64,000 nt of DNA, taken from assembly GCF_000262715.1 (NCBI RefSeq), contig NC_017924.1:558001-622000 (forward strand), given 5' to 3'. A program made the position numbers and the translations under genes. This document shows, in pieces, positions 20,777 through 31,060 of the stretch (its first letter is position 1; every line of letters begins with the position of its first letter). The stretch comes from Blattabacterium sp. (Blaberus giganteus). GTDB taxonomy: Bacteria; Bacteroidota; Bacteroidia; Flavobacteriales; Blattabacteriaceae. Under the pieces are notes generated by a model that did not search any database, was not told the origin of the DNA, and saw only the letters and a list, made by a program, of their open reading frames with translations.

Positions 20777-22339
20777 ATGCCTAATTATAATAATAAATCA
20801 GATCATCTTTTTTTGTTAATTCAAACTTTATCAAAATCCGAAAAGAGAAATTTTAGAATTTATGCAAATCGTATAAAACAAAATAAAGATGCTAAGTTTA
20901 TAAAATTATTTGAAATCATGAGCAAAATGAATTCTTACAATGAAGAAAAAATATTAAAAAACACACCTATAAAAAAAGAACAACTATCTAATATTAAAGC
21001 TCATTTATATAAACAAATTTTAATTAGTCTTAAAAAACTACAACATATTGTAGAAAACCATGATATACAAATACGTGAATATTTAGATTTTGCTAAAATT
21101 TTATATAACAAAGGCTTGTATCTTCAAAGCTTAAAATTATTAGGAAAAGCAAAAATTATTGCTAGATGTTATGAATTTAATACTATTCTACTAGAATTAG
21201 TTGAATTTGAAAAAATGATAGAATCCCAACATATAACTAGGAGTCTTTATTCTAGATCTGGAGAATTATACGCAGAATCAAATGAATTAATTGAAAAAAT
21301 CCAATGTAATAATGCATTATCAAGCCTTTCTTTAGAATTGTATGGTTTATATTTAAAAGTAGGATATGTAAGAAATGAAAAAGATAAAATATTTATAGAA
21401 ACATATTTTCGTACAAACCTTCCAAAATTTGATATTGATCGACTTAGTTTTTACGAAAAATTATTTTTGTATCAGGCTCAAGTATGGTATCATTATATTC
21501 GACAAGATTTCGTTATGTGTTACAGATCTTCTTATAAATGGGTAGAATTGTTTCAAAATCATACAAAAGCAAAAAAAATAGCTCCTGTTCGATATTTAAA
21601 AGGATATCATTATTTGTTAGACACTTTATTTTATTTGAATCATTATTCAAAATTTATTCGTGTGTTTAAACAATTTGAACAAGAAGTACAAAATAAAGAA
21701 ATACTGATAAATGGAAACACGAAAATATTAATTTTTATGTATACATATACTAATCGTATCAACAAACATTATATGGAAGGAAGCTTTTCGGAAGGAGTTA
21801 AAAAAGTAATTCCACCATTATTTATAGAATTTAATAAAATTTTTAATCGTTTGGATTCCCATTATATTATGATTCTTTATTATAAAATTGCTTGTTTATA
21901 TTTTGGGAGCGGAGATAATGAAAATACTATTCGGTATTTGTCAAAAATTATGGAAAATAAAAAAAAAAACTTACGACAAGATTTACAATGTTTTGCAAGA
22001 CTATTACACTTAATAGCTTGCTACGAAAGTGGCTTAGATGAAAATATGGATCAGAAAATTCAATCCGCATATAAATTCTTTATTCAAATGGATGATTGGT
22101 ACATTGTGCAAAAAAAAATTATTCATTTTTTTAAGAATTTAGGAAATGTATATCCACATCAAATTAAAAATCAATTTAAAAAATTAAGAGATAAATTAGT
22201 TAAATATTACGATCATCCTTATGAAAAAAGGACTTTTTTATATTTAGATATTATTTCTTGGTTAAATTCAAAAATAGAAAATAAATCTGTAGAATCAATT
22301 ATAAAAGAAAAATTTTTAAGAACAATCAAAAATAATTGA
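20777..22339 (+). CDS. Conserved hypothetical protein, all-helical (TPR-like)
   Basis: I do not recognise a named family. The 520-residue product begins with a KSDHLFLLIQTLSKSEKRNF segment and is then built almost wholly of amphipathic helices rich in Tyr, Leu and Lys, with a spacing that resembles tetratricopeptide-type scaffolds (for example LYLQSLKLLGKAKIIARCY and NTIRYLSKIMENKKKNLRQ). No signal peptide or membrane segment is seen. Its length and retention in a reduced genome argue that it is functional. It is monocistronic, divergent from leuA. A role in protein-protein scaffolding is only an inference. Confidence 0.75.
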   Translation: MPNYNNKSDHLFLLIQTLSKSEKRNFRIYANRIKQNKDAKFIKLFEIMSKMNSYNEEKILKNTPIKKEQLSNIKAHLYKQILISLKKLQHIVENHDIQIREYLDFAKILYNKGLYLQSLKLLGKAKIIARCYEFNTILLELVEFEKMIESQHITRSLYSRSGELYAESNELIEKIQCNNALSSLSLELYGLYLKVGYVRNEKDKIFIETYFRTNLPKFDIDRLSFYEKLFLYQAQVWYHYIRQDFVMCYRSSYKWVELFQNHTKAKKIAPVRYLKGYHYLLDTLFYLNHYSKFIRVFKQFEQEVQNKEILINGNTKILIFMYTYTNRINKHYMEGSFSEGVKKVIPPLFIEFNKIFNRLDSHYIMILYYKIACLYFGSGDNENTIRYLSKIMENKKKNLRQDLQCFARLLHLIACYESGLDENMDQKIQSAYKFFIQMDDWYIVQKKIIHFFKNLGNVYPHQIKNQFKKLRDKLVKYYDHPYEKRTFLYLDIISWLNSKIENKSVESIIKEKFLRTIKNN

Positions 22340-22350
22340 AATAAAATTGT

Positions 22351-22731
22351 TTAATTCAATAAAAATATAACTCTAAAAAAAAGAGTCATAAAATATGAAA
22401 AAATAAAATGAATTAAAGCTTTCAATAAAAATGAAGAAGAGAAATTTGAAAGATCATAAGAATCAAAAATTGAATAAAAAAAAATAAGAACACTAAAAAA
22501 TAATCTCATTGTATCACATAACATATAAATATATGTAGTGAATTTACATCTATTTTTTGTTGTAAATAAACAAAAAAGAAAAAACAAACTATTTACAGGA
22601 AATGAAAAAACATATATTTTTAATATGAAAATAAAATATATTTTAAAGAAAAAAATACTAAAAATCATGTGTATCAAACTGAAAAAAAAAGTGAATAAAT
22701 TGTATATTGCAATTTTTTTTATCATGACCAA
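22351..22731 (-). CDS. Small hydrophobic four-helix membrane protein, hypothetical
   Basis: A 126-residue frame fills most of the gap between the TPR-like gene and tyrS. It encodes about four hydrophobic segments (roughly residues 8-30, 32-54, 68-90 and 100-125), starting with MIKK at 22725 or MVM at 22731, and has positively charged loops. The topology resembles small membrane proteins of unknown function that Flavobacteria carry near F1Fo genes (DUF6168-like), but I cannot verify this. Phe-rich composition can arise from T-rich DNA by chance, so it may be a non-coding frame or a decaying gene. Confidence 0.45.
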   Translation of the reverse strand: MVMIKKIAIYNLFTFFFSLIHMIFSIFFFKIYFIFILKIYVFSFPVNSLFFLFCLFTTKNRCKFTTYIYMLCDTMRLFFSVLIFFYSIFDSYDLSNFSSSFLLKALIHFIFSYFMTLFFRVIFLLN

Positions 22732-22768
22732 ATGATTTAAAATTACTAATTGTTATTTTTTTTTTTAT

Positions 22769-24049
22769 ATGAAAAATAAAGATATTATTGATGAACTCTC
22801 ATGGAGAGGTTTAATTAAAAACAAAGTTCCTGGGATAGAAAATCAATTAAAAAAACCTACAACTATGTATATAGGTTTTGATCCAACATCTGATTCTTTG
22901 CACCTAGGAAGTCTTTTACCTATTATTATATTAATTCATTTTCAAAAAAAAGGACACAAATCTTTAGCATTAATTGGTGAAGCAACAGGTTTTATAGGAG
23001 ATCCTTCCGATAAGAAAGATAAGAGAATCTTTTTAAGTAAAAAAAATCTACAAAATAATACGGAATCTATAAAGAATCAAATATCTAGATTTTTAAAGTT
23101 TTATTCAGAAAAAATAGAATTGTTAAATAATTTCGATTGGATTCGAAATATTTATTTCATAGATTTTATTCGTGAAATAGGAAAACATTTTTCTGTAAAT
23201 TATATGATATCTAAAGATTCTGTAAAAAAAAGAATTAATAATAAAAAAAACGGAATATCCTTCACTGAATTTTCTTATTCTCTTATACAAGGATATGATT
23301 TTTTGTATTTAAATCAAGTAAAAAATTGTCAATTGCAAGTAGGAGGATCTGATCAATGGGGAAATATCACAACAGGGATTGAATTGATTAGAAAAAAAAC
23401 AGGAAAAAAAGCGTATGGAATCACTTTTCCTTTAATAATAAAACCTAATGGAATTAAATTTGGTAAAAGTGAAAAAGAAGAAAATATATGGCTAGATAAA
23501 AATAAAACATCTCCATACAAATTTTATCAGTTTTGGATGAATATTTCTGATTTTGAAATTGAAAAATACATAAAAATATATACTTTTTTTTCAAAAGAAG
23601 AAATTGAAAATTTAATTTATAAACATAGAAAATATCCAAATAAAAGATTATTACAGAGAAAATTGGCTAATGAAATAACTGAATGGATTCATGGAAATGA
23701 AATTGTAAAAAAAGTAATAGAAATCACAAATATATTATTTGAAAAAAAAAATGAATCCTTTCAATTGTTAGATGATAAAACTTTCATTTCTATATACAAC
23801 CATATTCCACATATGCTTATATCTTGTGATGAATTTGATAAAGGAATTTTTTTATTAGATCTTTTAAAAAGAAGTAGTTTTTTCTCTTCAAAAAGTGAAG
23901 CAAATCGTGCTTTAAAAGCAAACTCAATTCACTTAAATAAAATTCTTGTGAAAGAAAATATTATGATTCAAAAAGAAAACATAATAGGAAAAAAATATAT
24001 TTTATTCCAATTTGGAAAAAAAGAATTTTTTATTATAAAAATTGAATGA
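22769..24049 (+). CDS. tyrS: Tyrosyl-tRNA synthetase
   Basis: Class I synthetase charging tRNA-Tyr. GFDPTSDSLHLGSLLPI near residues 34-50 contains the HIGH-like HLGS, QGYDFLYL and QVGGSDQWGNI recognise tyrosine, and KFGKSE near 231-236 is the KMSKS-type loop. A C-terminal S4 RNA-binding domain (SSKSEANRALKANSI) is present. At 426 residues it is full length. It converges with era, leaving two bases between the stops. Confidence 0.97.
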   Translation: MKNKDIIDELSWRGLIKNKVPGIENQLKKPTTMYIGFDPTSDSLHLGSLLPIIILIHFQKKGHKSLALIGEATGFIGDPSDKKDKRIFLSKKNLQNNTESIKNQISRFLKFYSEKIELLNNFDWIRNIYFIDFIREIGKHFSVNYMISKDSVKKRINNKKNGISFTEFSYSLIQGYDFLYLNQVKNCQLQVGGSDQWGNITTGIELIRKKTGKKAYGITFPLIIKPNGIKFGKSEKEENIWLDKNKTSPYKFYQFWMNISDFEIEKYIKIYTFFSKEEIENLIYKHRKYPNKRLLQRKLANEITEWIHGNEIVKKVIEITNILFEKKNESFQLLDDKTFISIYNHIPHMLISCDEFDKGIFLLDLLKRSSFFSSKSEANRALKANSIHLNKILVKENIMIQKENIIGKKYILFQFGKKEFFIIKIE

Positions 24050-24051
24050 AT

Positions 24052-24938
24052 TTAATATCCAAAATATTTCAATTTTTTATAATTATATCGCCAATTTTTA
24101 CAAACTTCTACATTGAATTTTAATTCAATATTTTTTTTAAAAAAAAGTTCTATGCTTTTTATAGAAAACAACTTCAATTTATTAATTGCATGTCCTTTCT
24201 CTCCTATTAATATTCCTTTTTGAGAATCTCGTTCTACATATATAGAAGATAATATATATATAAAAGTATTTTTATCTTTAAAACATTTCGTATATATTTC
24301 TACGGAATAAGGAATTTCTTTTTTATATAAAAAAAATATTTTCTCTCTAATTATTTCATTTACAAAAAAACGTTCAGATTTATTACTTAAATAATCTTTT
24401 GGATAAAAAGGTGGATGTTTAGATAATAAAGATCTAATTTTATTCATTAATAGATCTTGATTCATTTTTTTTAATGCAGATATTGGTAATATTTCTGAAT
24501 CAGGAAATAATTTATGCCAATAATTAATGGTATAATATAATGTGTTTTCTCCACATTGTGTTCCTATTTTATCTATTTTATTAATCAATATAATAATGGG
24601 AACATTTTTATTTTTTTTTTTATATGATTGAATATTGAAACATCTTCTGGTTTTCCTATCTCTGTAATGAATAAAATAATGTCTGCATCTTCTAACGATT
24701 TTTCTACATATTGCATCATAATTTTTTGCATAGGATAAATAGGATCAATTATTCCTGGTGTATCCGAAAATATAATTTGAAAATCAGATCTATTAATGAT
24801 TCCCAATATTCTATGACGAGTTGTTTGTGGTTTATGTGTTATGATAGAAAGTCTTTCTCCTACAAGAGAATTCATTAAAGTAGACTTTCCTACATTAGGA
24901 GATCCTATAATATTAACAAAACCGGACTTATGAATCAT
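24052..24938 (-). CDS. era: GTPase Era, reading frame interrupted at an A11 tract
   Basis: Era binds 16S rRNA and helps 30S maturation. The first frame (start 24938) encodes the GTPase front with GSPNVGKST, the KPQTTRHRI switch and SDTPGI, then stops at 24585 shortly after an A11 run. The second frame, overlapping by a few bases, continues exactly where Era should: [11 protein letters not shown] (G4 NKID) and the C-terminal KH domain with [20 protein letters not shown]. One extra A in the run (A12) or loss of two restores a single protein of about 295 residues. Both halves are well conserved, so rescue by transcriptional slippage is plausible; a sequencing error or a true pseudogene are the alternatives. 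Confidence 0.85.
24611..24621 (-). repeat. A11 homopolymer at the era frameshift
   Basis: Eleven T on the plus strand, hence A11 in the era message. The frame changes at or just after this run: upstream codons read HIKKK, downstream the conserved [12 protein letters not shown] lies in the -1 frame. Long A runs are known sites of RNA polymerase slippage in AT-rich endosymbionts. Confidence 0.9.
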
Positions 24939-24952
24939 TTATTTATTACGAT

Positions 24953-27577
24953 TTAAATGTTAATGTTTTCAATTTTTTCTGATTTTCTAAATACAATTCC
25001 TTGTTCTTTGAAAAAATCTATTAAAATTTTATGATTTTTTTGTATTTTACCTATTATAATTTCCTTAGAAAGATTATTTAAAATATCATGTTGAATAACT
25101 CTTTTTAAAGGTCTAGCTCCAAAATGAGGATCGTATCCTTTTTCAGACAAATATTCTATAGCTTCATTCGTTGATTCTATACAAATATTTTTTTTATTAT
25201 ATAGTATTTCTCCTAATTTTTTCATTTGCAATTTAACAATGTCTCTTATTTCTTTTCTAGAAAGAGGTTTAAACAAGATAATTTCGTCTATACGGTTAAT
25301 AAATTCAGGTCTAACAATATTTTTTAATAAATCTATTAAAGTTTTTTTTGTAGTCTCCATTCTATTATAAGAAATTTTTTTATCCAAATTATCCTGAAGA
25401 ACATCTGATCCTATATTCGAAGTCATAATAATAATAGTGTTTGTAAAATTAACTATTCTTCCTTTATTATCAGTTAATCTTCCATCATCCAATATTTGTA
25501 GTAGGATATTAAATACATCTGAATGAGCTTTTTCTATTTCATCTAACAAAATAACACTATAAGGACGTCTACGTATAGCTTCTGTTAACTGTCCACTTTC
25601 ATCGTAACCTATATATCCGGGAGGTGCTCCTATTAATCGGCTTACAGAATGACGTTCTTGATATTCGCTCATATCTATACGAACCATATTATTATCATCA
25701 TCAAACAAATATTCTGCTAAAGTTTTAGCTAATTCCGTTTTTCCTACCCCTGTATTTCCCATAAACAGAAAAGATCCTATAGGTTTTTTTTCATCTTGTA
25801 TTCCTGCCCTAGAACGTCGTATAGCATTGGCGATAGATTGAATCGCATGATTTTGTCCTACAACTCTTCTGTGTAATTTTTTTTCCAAAAATAATAATTT
25901 TTCTCTTTCACTTTGTAACATTTTAGTTACCGGAATTCCAGTCCATTTAGAGACAACTTGAGCAATATCTTCTCTACAAACTTCTTCTTGTATCATTTTA
26001 TGCCCTTTATCTTCTTGTTTTTTTAACTCATTTTCTAACGCTTTTACTTTTTTTTCTTCTTCTTTTATTTTTCCATATCTTAATTCTGCAACCCTACCAT
26101 AATCGCCTGATCTTTCTGCTTGTTCTGCTTCAAATTTATAATTTTCTATTTTATCTTTAGCTTTTTGAATCCCTTCAACTAAATCTTTTTCATTTTGCCA
26201 CTGATCTTGCAACTGCATTTTTTTTTCATTCAATTTAAATAATTCTTTTTTTAAAGGAATTAATTGTTTTTCGTCATTTTCTCTTTTTAAAGCTTCTATT
26301 TGTATTTCCATATGCATAATTTTTCTGTGTAATACATCCAATTCTTCTGGTTTTGAATTGATTTCCATTCTTAACTTAGAAGCAGCTTCATCCACAAGAT
26401 CTATAGCTTTATCTGGTAAAAAACGTTCATTAATATAACGTTTAGATAATTCTACAGCAGCTATAATAGATTCATCTTTTATTCTTACTTTATGATGACT
26501 TTCATATTTTTCTTTAATTCCACGTAATATAGATATTGCATCATCGATAGAAGGCTCATCTACGTATACTTGTTGAAATCTTCTTTCTAAAGCTTTATCT
26601 ATTCTAAAGTATTTTTGATATTCATTTAAAGTGGTAGCTCCTATCGCTCTAAGTTCTCCTCTAGCTAATGCTGGTTTTAAAATGTTTGCGGCATCCATAG
26701 CTCCTTCCCCACCTCCTGCCCCAACTAAAGTGTGAATTTCATCAATAAATAAAATCACTTCTCCATCTAAAGATGTTACTTCTTTTATTACGGCTTTAAG
26801 CCTTTCTTCAAATTCTCCTTTATATTTAGCTCCTGCAATTAGAGAAGCCATATCCAAAGAAAATACTTTTTTATTTTTTAAATTATCAGGAATATCTCCA
26901 CTAATAATACGATGAGCTAACCCTTCAGCAATAGCTGTTTTACCAACTCCGGCATCACCAATCAATATTGGATTATTTTTTGTTCTTCTAGATAATATTT
27001 GTAAAACTCTACGTATTTCTTCATCACGTCCAATAACAGGATCTAATTTTCCTTTATAAACCCATTCATTGAGATTTTTTGCATATTTATCCAAAGCATT
27101 ATACATATTTTCTGCTGTAGAAGAAATCACTTTTCCGCTTTTTTTTCTTATGTTTTCAATAACTTTTTTTATTTTCTTTTCTGTTATTCCTTGATCTCTC
27201 AATAATTGCGAAGTAAGATCAAAACTCATAAAAATTCCATAAAAAATATGCTCTACAGAAATAAATTCGTCTTTTAATGTGTCCGCATAATTTTCTGCTA
27301 TATTCAACATTTTTGTTACATGTAAATTGAAATGTTGAGTAAAAGGATCACTCATAATTTTTGGATAAGAGGAAATAATCCGATCTAATCCAAAAATTAT
27401 TGATTGAGAATTTACTTGCAATTTTTTAAAAAAAAAAGAAATTATATTTTCTTCAATTTTCAAAATTGATTTTAAAATATGAGCATTTTCGATAGATTGT
27501 TGATTATTTTTTAAGGCAATATGTTGCGCTTCTTGTATTACTTCTTGTGACTTGATCGTTAACTTATTATAATTCAT
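24953..27577 (-). CDS. clpB: ATP-dependent disaggregase ClpB
   Basis: Hexameric AAA+ chaperone that resolubilises aggregated proteins with DnaK. The 874-residue product has the N-terminal Clp repeat domain (1-145), nucleotide-binding domain 1 with GDAGVGKT near 207-214, the coiled-coil middle domain (about 410-530) that distinguishes ClpB from ClpA and ClpC, and domain 2 with GNTGVGKT near 609-616 followed by sensor and arginine-finger regions. No CIRCE-type inverted repeat is seen in the 104-base divergent gap with prfB. Confidence 0.97.
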   Translation of the reverse strand: MNYNKLTIKSQEVIQEAQHIALKNNQQSIENAHILKSILKIEENIISFFFKKLQVNSQSIIFGLDRIISSYPKIMSDPFTQHFNLHVTKMLNIAENYADTLKDEFISVEHIFYGIFMSFDLTSQLLRDQGITEKKIKKVIENIRKKSGKVISSTAENMYNALDKYAKNLNEWVYKGKLDPVIGRDEEIRRVLQILSRRTKNNPILIGDAGVGKTAIAEGLAHRIISGDIPDNLKNKKVFSLDMASLIAGAKYKGEFEERLKAVIKEVTSLDGEVILFIDEIHTLVGAGGGEGAMDAANILKPALARGELRAIGATTLNEYQKYFRIDKALERRFQQVYVDEPSIDDAISILRGIKEKYESHHKVRIKDESIIAAVELSKRYINERFLPDKAIDLVDEAASKLRMEINSKPEELDVLHRKIMHMEIQIEALKRENDEKQLIPLKKELFKLNEKKMQLQDQWQNEKDLVEGIQKAKDKIENYKFEAEQAERSGDYGRVAELRYGKIKEEEKKVKALENELKKQEDKGHKMIQEEVCREDIAQVVSKWTGIPVTKMLQSEREKLLFLEKKLHRRVVGQNHAIQSIANAIRRSRAGIQDEKKPIGSFLFMGNTGVGKTELAKTLAEYLFDDDNNMVRIDMSEYQERHSVSRLIGAPPGYIGYDESGQLTEAIRRRPYSVILLDEIEKAHSDVFNILLQILDDGRLTDNKGRIVNFTNTIIIMTSNIGSDVLQDNLDKKISYNRMETTKKTLIDLLKNIVRPEFINRIDEIILFKPLSRKEIRDIVKLQMKKLGEILYNKKNICIESTNEAIEYLSEKGYDPHFGARPLKRVIQHDILNNLSKEIIIGKIQKNHKILIDFFKEQGIVFRKSEKIENINI

Positions 27578-27681
27578 ATAATAATATTATAAAATGAAGT
27601 TTATATTTTTATAATATAAAAAAAATTTTTGATCAACATAGTTGTTAAAACTAATTATTTCAAAATATTTATTTTCGCACT

Positions 27682-28779
27682 ATGATAAAAAAAGAAGAAA
27701 TACAATCTATTTCAGAAAAAATTCATAAAATTTATGATATACTAAAAATAGATAAAATACAGAAATATATAGAAGAAAAAACATCAAATCCTAATTATTG
27801 GAAAAATTATAAAAAATCTCAAAAATTTATAAAAAATATGCATAATATGAAAACATGCATAAAAGATTTTACGGAATTGAAAAATTCTTTTGAAGAATTA
27901 GAAATCATATTTTCTCTTTCTAAAGAAGAAAATTTAGAAAAAGAATTTGAAATTCAATTGTATAAAACTAAAAAATTACTTTCAAATATTGAGTTAAAAA
28001 ATATTCTTTCTGAAAAAGAAGATTCTTTCAATGCTATACTCCAAATATCTTCTGGAGCTGGAGGGACTGAAAGTTGTGATTGGACTTCTATGTTAATGAG
28101 AATGTATTCCATGTGGGCAGAAAAAAAAAATTTTTTAGTTAAGAAAATTCACCATGTATCCGGAGATATAACTGGTATTAAATCTATTACTTTAGAAATA
28201 GATGGAATTTATGCTTTTGGTTATTTGAAAGGAGAAAATGGAGTACATAGGTTGATCCGAATTTCTCCGTTTGATAGTAATTCAAAACGTCATACCTCTT
28301 TTTCTTCTGTATATGTTTATCCTATGATAAATGATGATATTAATATAGATATTAAAATGTCAGATATACAATGGGAAACTTTTCGTTCTAGTGGATCAGG
28401 AGGTCAAAATGTCAATAAAGTAGAAACAGGAGTAAGATTACGTCATCATCCTACAGGAATTACCATAGAAAATACAGAATTCCGTTCTCAAATACAAAAT
28501 AGACAAAAAGCTTTACAGTTGTTGAAATCTAGATTATTTGAAATGGAAATGATGAAAAGAAATGAAAAAAAAGAAAAAATAGAATCTACAAAAAAAAAAA
28601 TTGAATGGGGTTCTCAAATCAGAAATTACATTCTGCATCCTTATAAATTAGTAAAAGATTTAAGAACTGGTTATGAAACCACACAAATTCAATCAGTTAT
28701 GGATGGAGAAATAGATATTTTTTTAAAAAAATTTTTAATATATAATAGAGAAAATAAAAATACAATTTCATTATCTTAA
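27682..28779 (+). CDS. prfB: Peptide chain release factor 2
   Basis: Class I release factor for UGA and UAA. The stop-codon reader tripeptide SPF is in [12 protein letters not shown] near residues 196-199, and the peptidyl hydrolysis motif GGQ lies in [12 protein letters not shown] near 236. The 365-residue product is encoded in one uninterrupted frame: the in-frame UGA and +1 programmed frameshift found near codon 25 of many bacterial prfB genes is absent. It is followed after eight bases by speA. Confidence 0.97.
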   Translation: MIKKEEIQSISEKIHKIYDILKIDKIQKYIEEKTSNPNYWKNYKKSQKFIKNMHNMKTCIKDFTELKNSFEELEIIFSLSKEENLEKEFEIQLYKTKKLLSNIELKNILSEKEDSFNAILQISSGAGGTESCDWTSMLMRMYSMWAEKKNFLVKKIHHVSGDITGIKSITLEIDGIYAFGYLKGENGVHRLIRISPFDSNSKRHTSFSSVYVYPMINDDINIDIKMSDIQWETFRSSGSGGQNVNKVETGVRLRHHPTGITIENTEFRSQIQNRQKALQLLKSRLFEMEMMKRNEKKEKIESTKKKIEWGSQIRNYILHPYKLVKDLRTGYETTQIQSVMDGEIDIFLKKFLIYNRENKNTISLS

Positions 28780-28787
28780 GTTTTTCA

Positions 28788-30179
28788 ATGAAAATCCGTT
28801 ATTATGATCTTATAGATCAAACTTTTGATTTTCCCAATGAGGAATTTTCTATAAAAAATAATTTTTTAGAATTTCACGGAATTCCATTAATGGATCTTAT
28901 AAAAAAATATGGAACTCCATTAAAGTTTACATATTTACCGAAAATATCTAAAAATATACGAAAAGCCAGAAAATGGTTTGAAAAAGCAATTCATTCCAAT
29001 CAATATAATAACAAATATACTTATTGTTATTGTACAAAAAGTTCTCATTTTTCTTTTGTGTTAGAAGAAGCTCTGAAAAATAATATTAGTATTGAAACTT
29101 CATATGCTTATGATATAGAAATAGTAAAAAATCTTTATAAAAAAGGAAAAACAACTAAAAATATTGAAGTTATATGCAATGGATTTAAACCCAAAAATTA
29201 TATTGAAAACATATCAGAACTTATTAATAACGGGTTCTATAATACAATACCAATATTAGACAATTCCGAAGAATTAGAAAAATTAAGTTTAGTTATTAAT
29301 TATCCTTTTAAATTAGGTATACGTATAGCTTCTGAAGAGGAACCTAAATTTGAATTTTATACTTCTAGATTAGGAATTGGATATAAAGATATTATTGTTT
29401 TTTATTTAAATAAAATAAAAAATAATCCTAAAGTGGAATTAAAAATGTTACATTTTTTCATAAATACAGGAATAAAAGATACCGCTTATTATTGGAATGA
29501 ACTTTTCAAATGCTTACATATTTATGCTAAACTAAAAAAAATAGCACCAGAATTAGAAATTTTGAACATAGGAGGAGGTTTTCCTATTAAAACATCTATG
29601 TCTTTTAAGTATAATTATGAATACATGACCAATGAAATTGTTTATCAGATAAAAAAATTTTGTCAAGAAGAAAATATTTCAGAACCTCATATTTACACAG
29701 AATTTGGAGCTTATACAGTAGGAGAAAGTGGAGGAATTTTATATAAAATACTTAATCAAAAACGTCAAAATGATAGAGAAAAATGGAATATGATAGATAG
29801 CTCTTTCATGACAACGCTTCCTGACACTTGGGCAATAAGTCGTAGATTTATTATGATGGCAATCAATCGTTGGAATGATTGTTATGAAAGGGTTTTTTTA
29901 GGAGGATTAACATGTGATAGTGATGATTATTATAATTCAGAACAACATATGAATGCAATATATCTTCCTTGTTTTCATCAAAAAATACCGCTTTATATTG
30001 GATTTTTTAATACTGGAGCTTATCAAGATACAATTAGCGGATATGGTGGAGTGCATCATTGTTTAATTCCTCAACCTATTCATATATTGATAGATCATGA
30101 CGAAAAAGAAAATTTTGTATACAAAATTTTTCGTCAATCACAAAGTCCAGAAGAAATTCTAAAAATATTAGGATATTGA
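28788..30179 (+). CDS. speA: Arginine decarboxylase (biosynthetic, short Bacteroidota type)
   Basis: PLP enzyme of the fold III (alanine racemase-like) decarboxylase group that converts arginine to agmatine. The PLP lysine is probably in YCYCTKSS near residues 77-84; HFFINTG, LNIGGGFPI with the glycine loop for PLP phosphate, and the EFGAYTVGESG block near 305-315 are recognisable, as is GGLTCDSDD with its substrate Cys-Asp. At 463 residues it is the shorter form. Its stop overlaps the TTG start of speB by three bases, indicating coupling. Confidence 0.88.
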   Translation: MKIRYYDLIDQTFDFPNEEFSIKNNFLEFHGIPLMDLIKKYGTPLKFTYLPKISKNIRKARKWFEKAIHSNQYNNKYTYCYCTKSSHFSFVLEEALKNNISIETSYAYDIEIVKNLYKKGKTTKNIEVICNGFKPKNYIENISELINNGFYNTIPILDNSEELEKLSLVINYPFKLGIRIASEEEPKFEFYTSRLGIGYKDIIVFYLNKIKNNPKVELKMLHFFINTGIKDTAYYWNELFKCLHIYAKLKKIAPELEILNIGGGFPIKTSMSFKYNYEYMTNEIVYQIKKFCQEENISEPHIYTEFGAYTVGESGGILYKILNQKRQNDREKWNMIDSSFMTTLPDTWAISRRFIMMAINRWNDCYERVFLGGLTCDSDDYYNSEQHMNAIYLPCFHQKIPLYIGFFNTGAYQDTISGYGGVHHCLIPQPIHILIDHDEKENFVYKIFRQSQSPEEILKILGY

Positions 30180-31054
30180 AATTTCATTATAGAAATAAAA
30201 AAAAAACTTTTGCGGGAATTCCTAAAAAGTACGCCACACTTGATCAATCTAAAACGGTGCTTATTCCAGTTCCATATGATTATACTCAAACATGGAAAAA
30301 AGGGGCTAAGAAAGGACCTAAAGCTTTTTTATCTGCCGCAGAACATATGGAATTATATGATATTGAAACCAATTCAGAAGTATATAAAAAAGGAATTTTT
30401 CTTGTTCCCTATATTATAAATTCTTCAGTTTCCACAAAAAAAATGATTGAAAAAGTATATAATGTTACAAAAAAATTTCTTTCTAAAGAGAAATTCATAA
30501 CATTTATAGGAGGAGATCATTCTATATCAATAGGAAGTATTAGAGCTTTTGGAGAAAAATATACAAATTTAAGCATTCTTCATATGGACGCGCATACAGA
30601 TTTGCGTCCTATGTATAAAGGAAGTCCTTATAATCACGCTTGTTCCATGTATGAAGCTTCCAAAAAATATCCTTTAATACAAATAGGAATTCGTAGTATG
30701 GATATAATGGAGAAAAAATATATTCAAAAAGAAAATATATTTTATATGCATAAAATTTATCAAAATGATTTATGGATGCAAAATGCTATTCATAAATTAT
30801 CTAATAATGTATTTATCAGTATAGATATAGATGTTTTTGATCCTAGTATCGCCCCTTCTACAGGTACTCCAGAACCAGGAGGGTTATCTTGGTACACAAC
30901 TTTAAAATTTTTGAAAAAAGTTTTTAATAAAAAAAATGTAATAGGATTTGATATTGTTGAACTTTTACCTAATAAAAATGAATCTTCTACAGATTTTCTA
31001 GCTGTAAAACTTTACTATAAATTATTATCATATAAACATGTAAATGTAAATTAA
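30176..31054 (+). CDS. speB: Agmatinase (ureohydrolase family)
   Basis: Binuclear manganese hydrolase that splits agmatine into putrescine and urea. Metal ligands are in GGDHS, MDAHTDLR and SIDIDVFDPS, and the STGTPEPGGLSW loop is present. The start is TTG at 30176, inside the speA stop (ATTGA junction); no ATG lies near, and the product begins KFHYRNKKKTFAGIP as agmatinases do. Because it follows arginine decarboxylase directly, agmatinase is more likely than arginase. Urea could feed a urease encoded elsewhere. Confidence 0.88.
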   Translation: MKFHYRNKKKTFAGIPKKYATLDQSKTVLIPVPYDYTQTWKKGAKKGPKAFLSAAEHMELYDIETNSEVYKKGIFLVPYIINSSVSTKKMIEKVYNVTKKFLSKEKFITFIGGDHSISIGSIRAFGEKYTNLSILHMDAHTDLRPMYKGSPYNHACSMYEASKKYPLIQIGIRSMDIMEKKYIQKENIFYMHKIYQNDLWMQNAIHKLSNNVFISIDIDVFDPSIAPSTGTPEPGGLSWYTTLKFLKKVFNKKNVIGFDIVELLPNKNESSTDFLAVKLYYKLLSYKHVNVN

Positions 31055-31060
31055 TTATAT

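Noticed and set aside
22538..22735. Plus-strand 65-codon frame upstream of tyrS
   Set aside because: Lys/Ile-rich without motifs and opposite a longer hydrophobic frame; no support as a gene.
27578..27681. CIRCE or heat-shock operator upstream of clpB
   Set aside because: I looked for a TTAGCACTC-type inverted repeat and found none; only generic AT-rich sequence.
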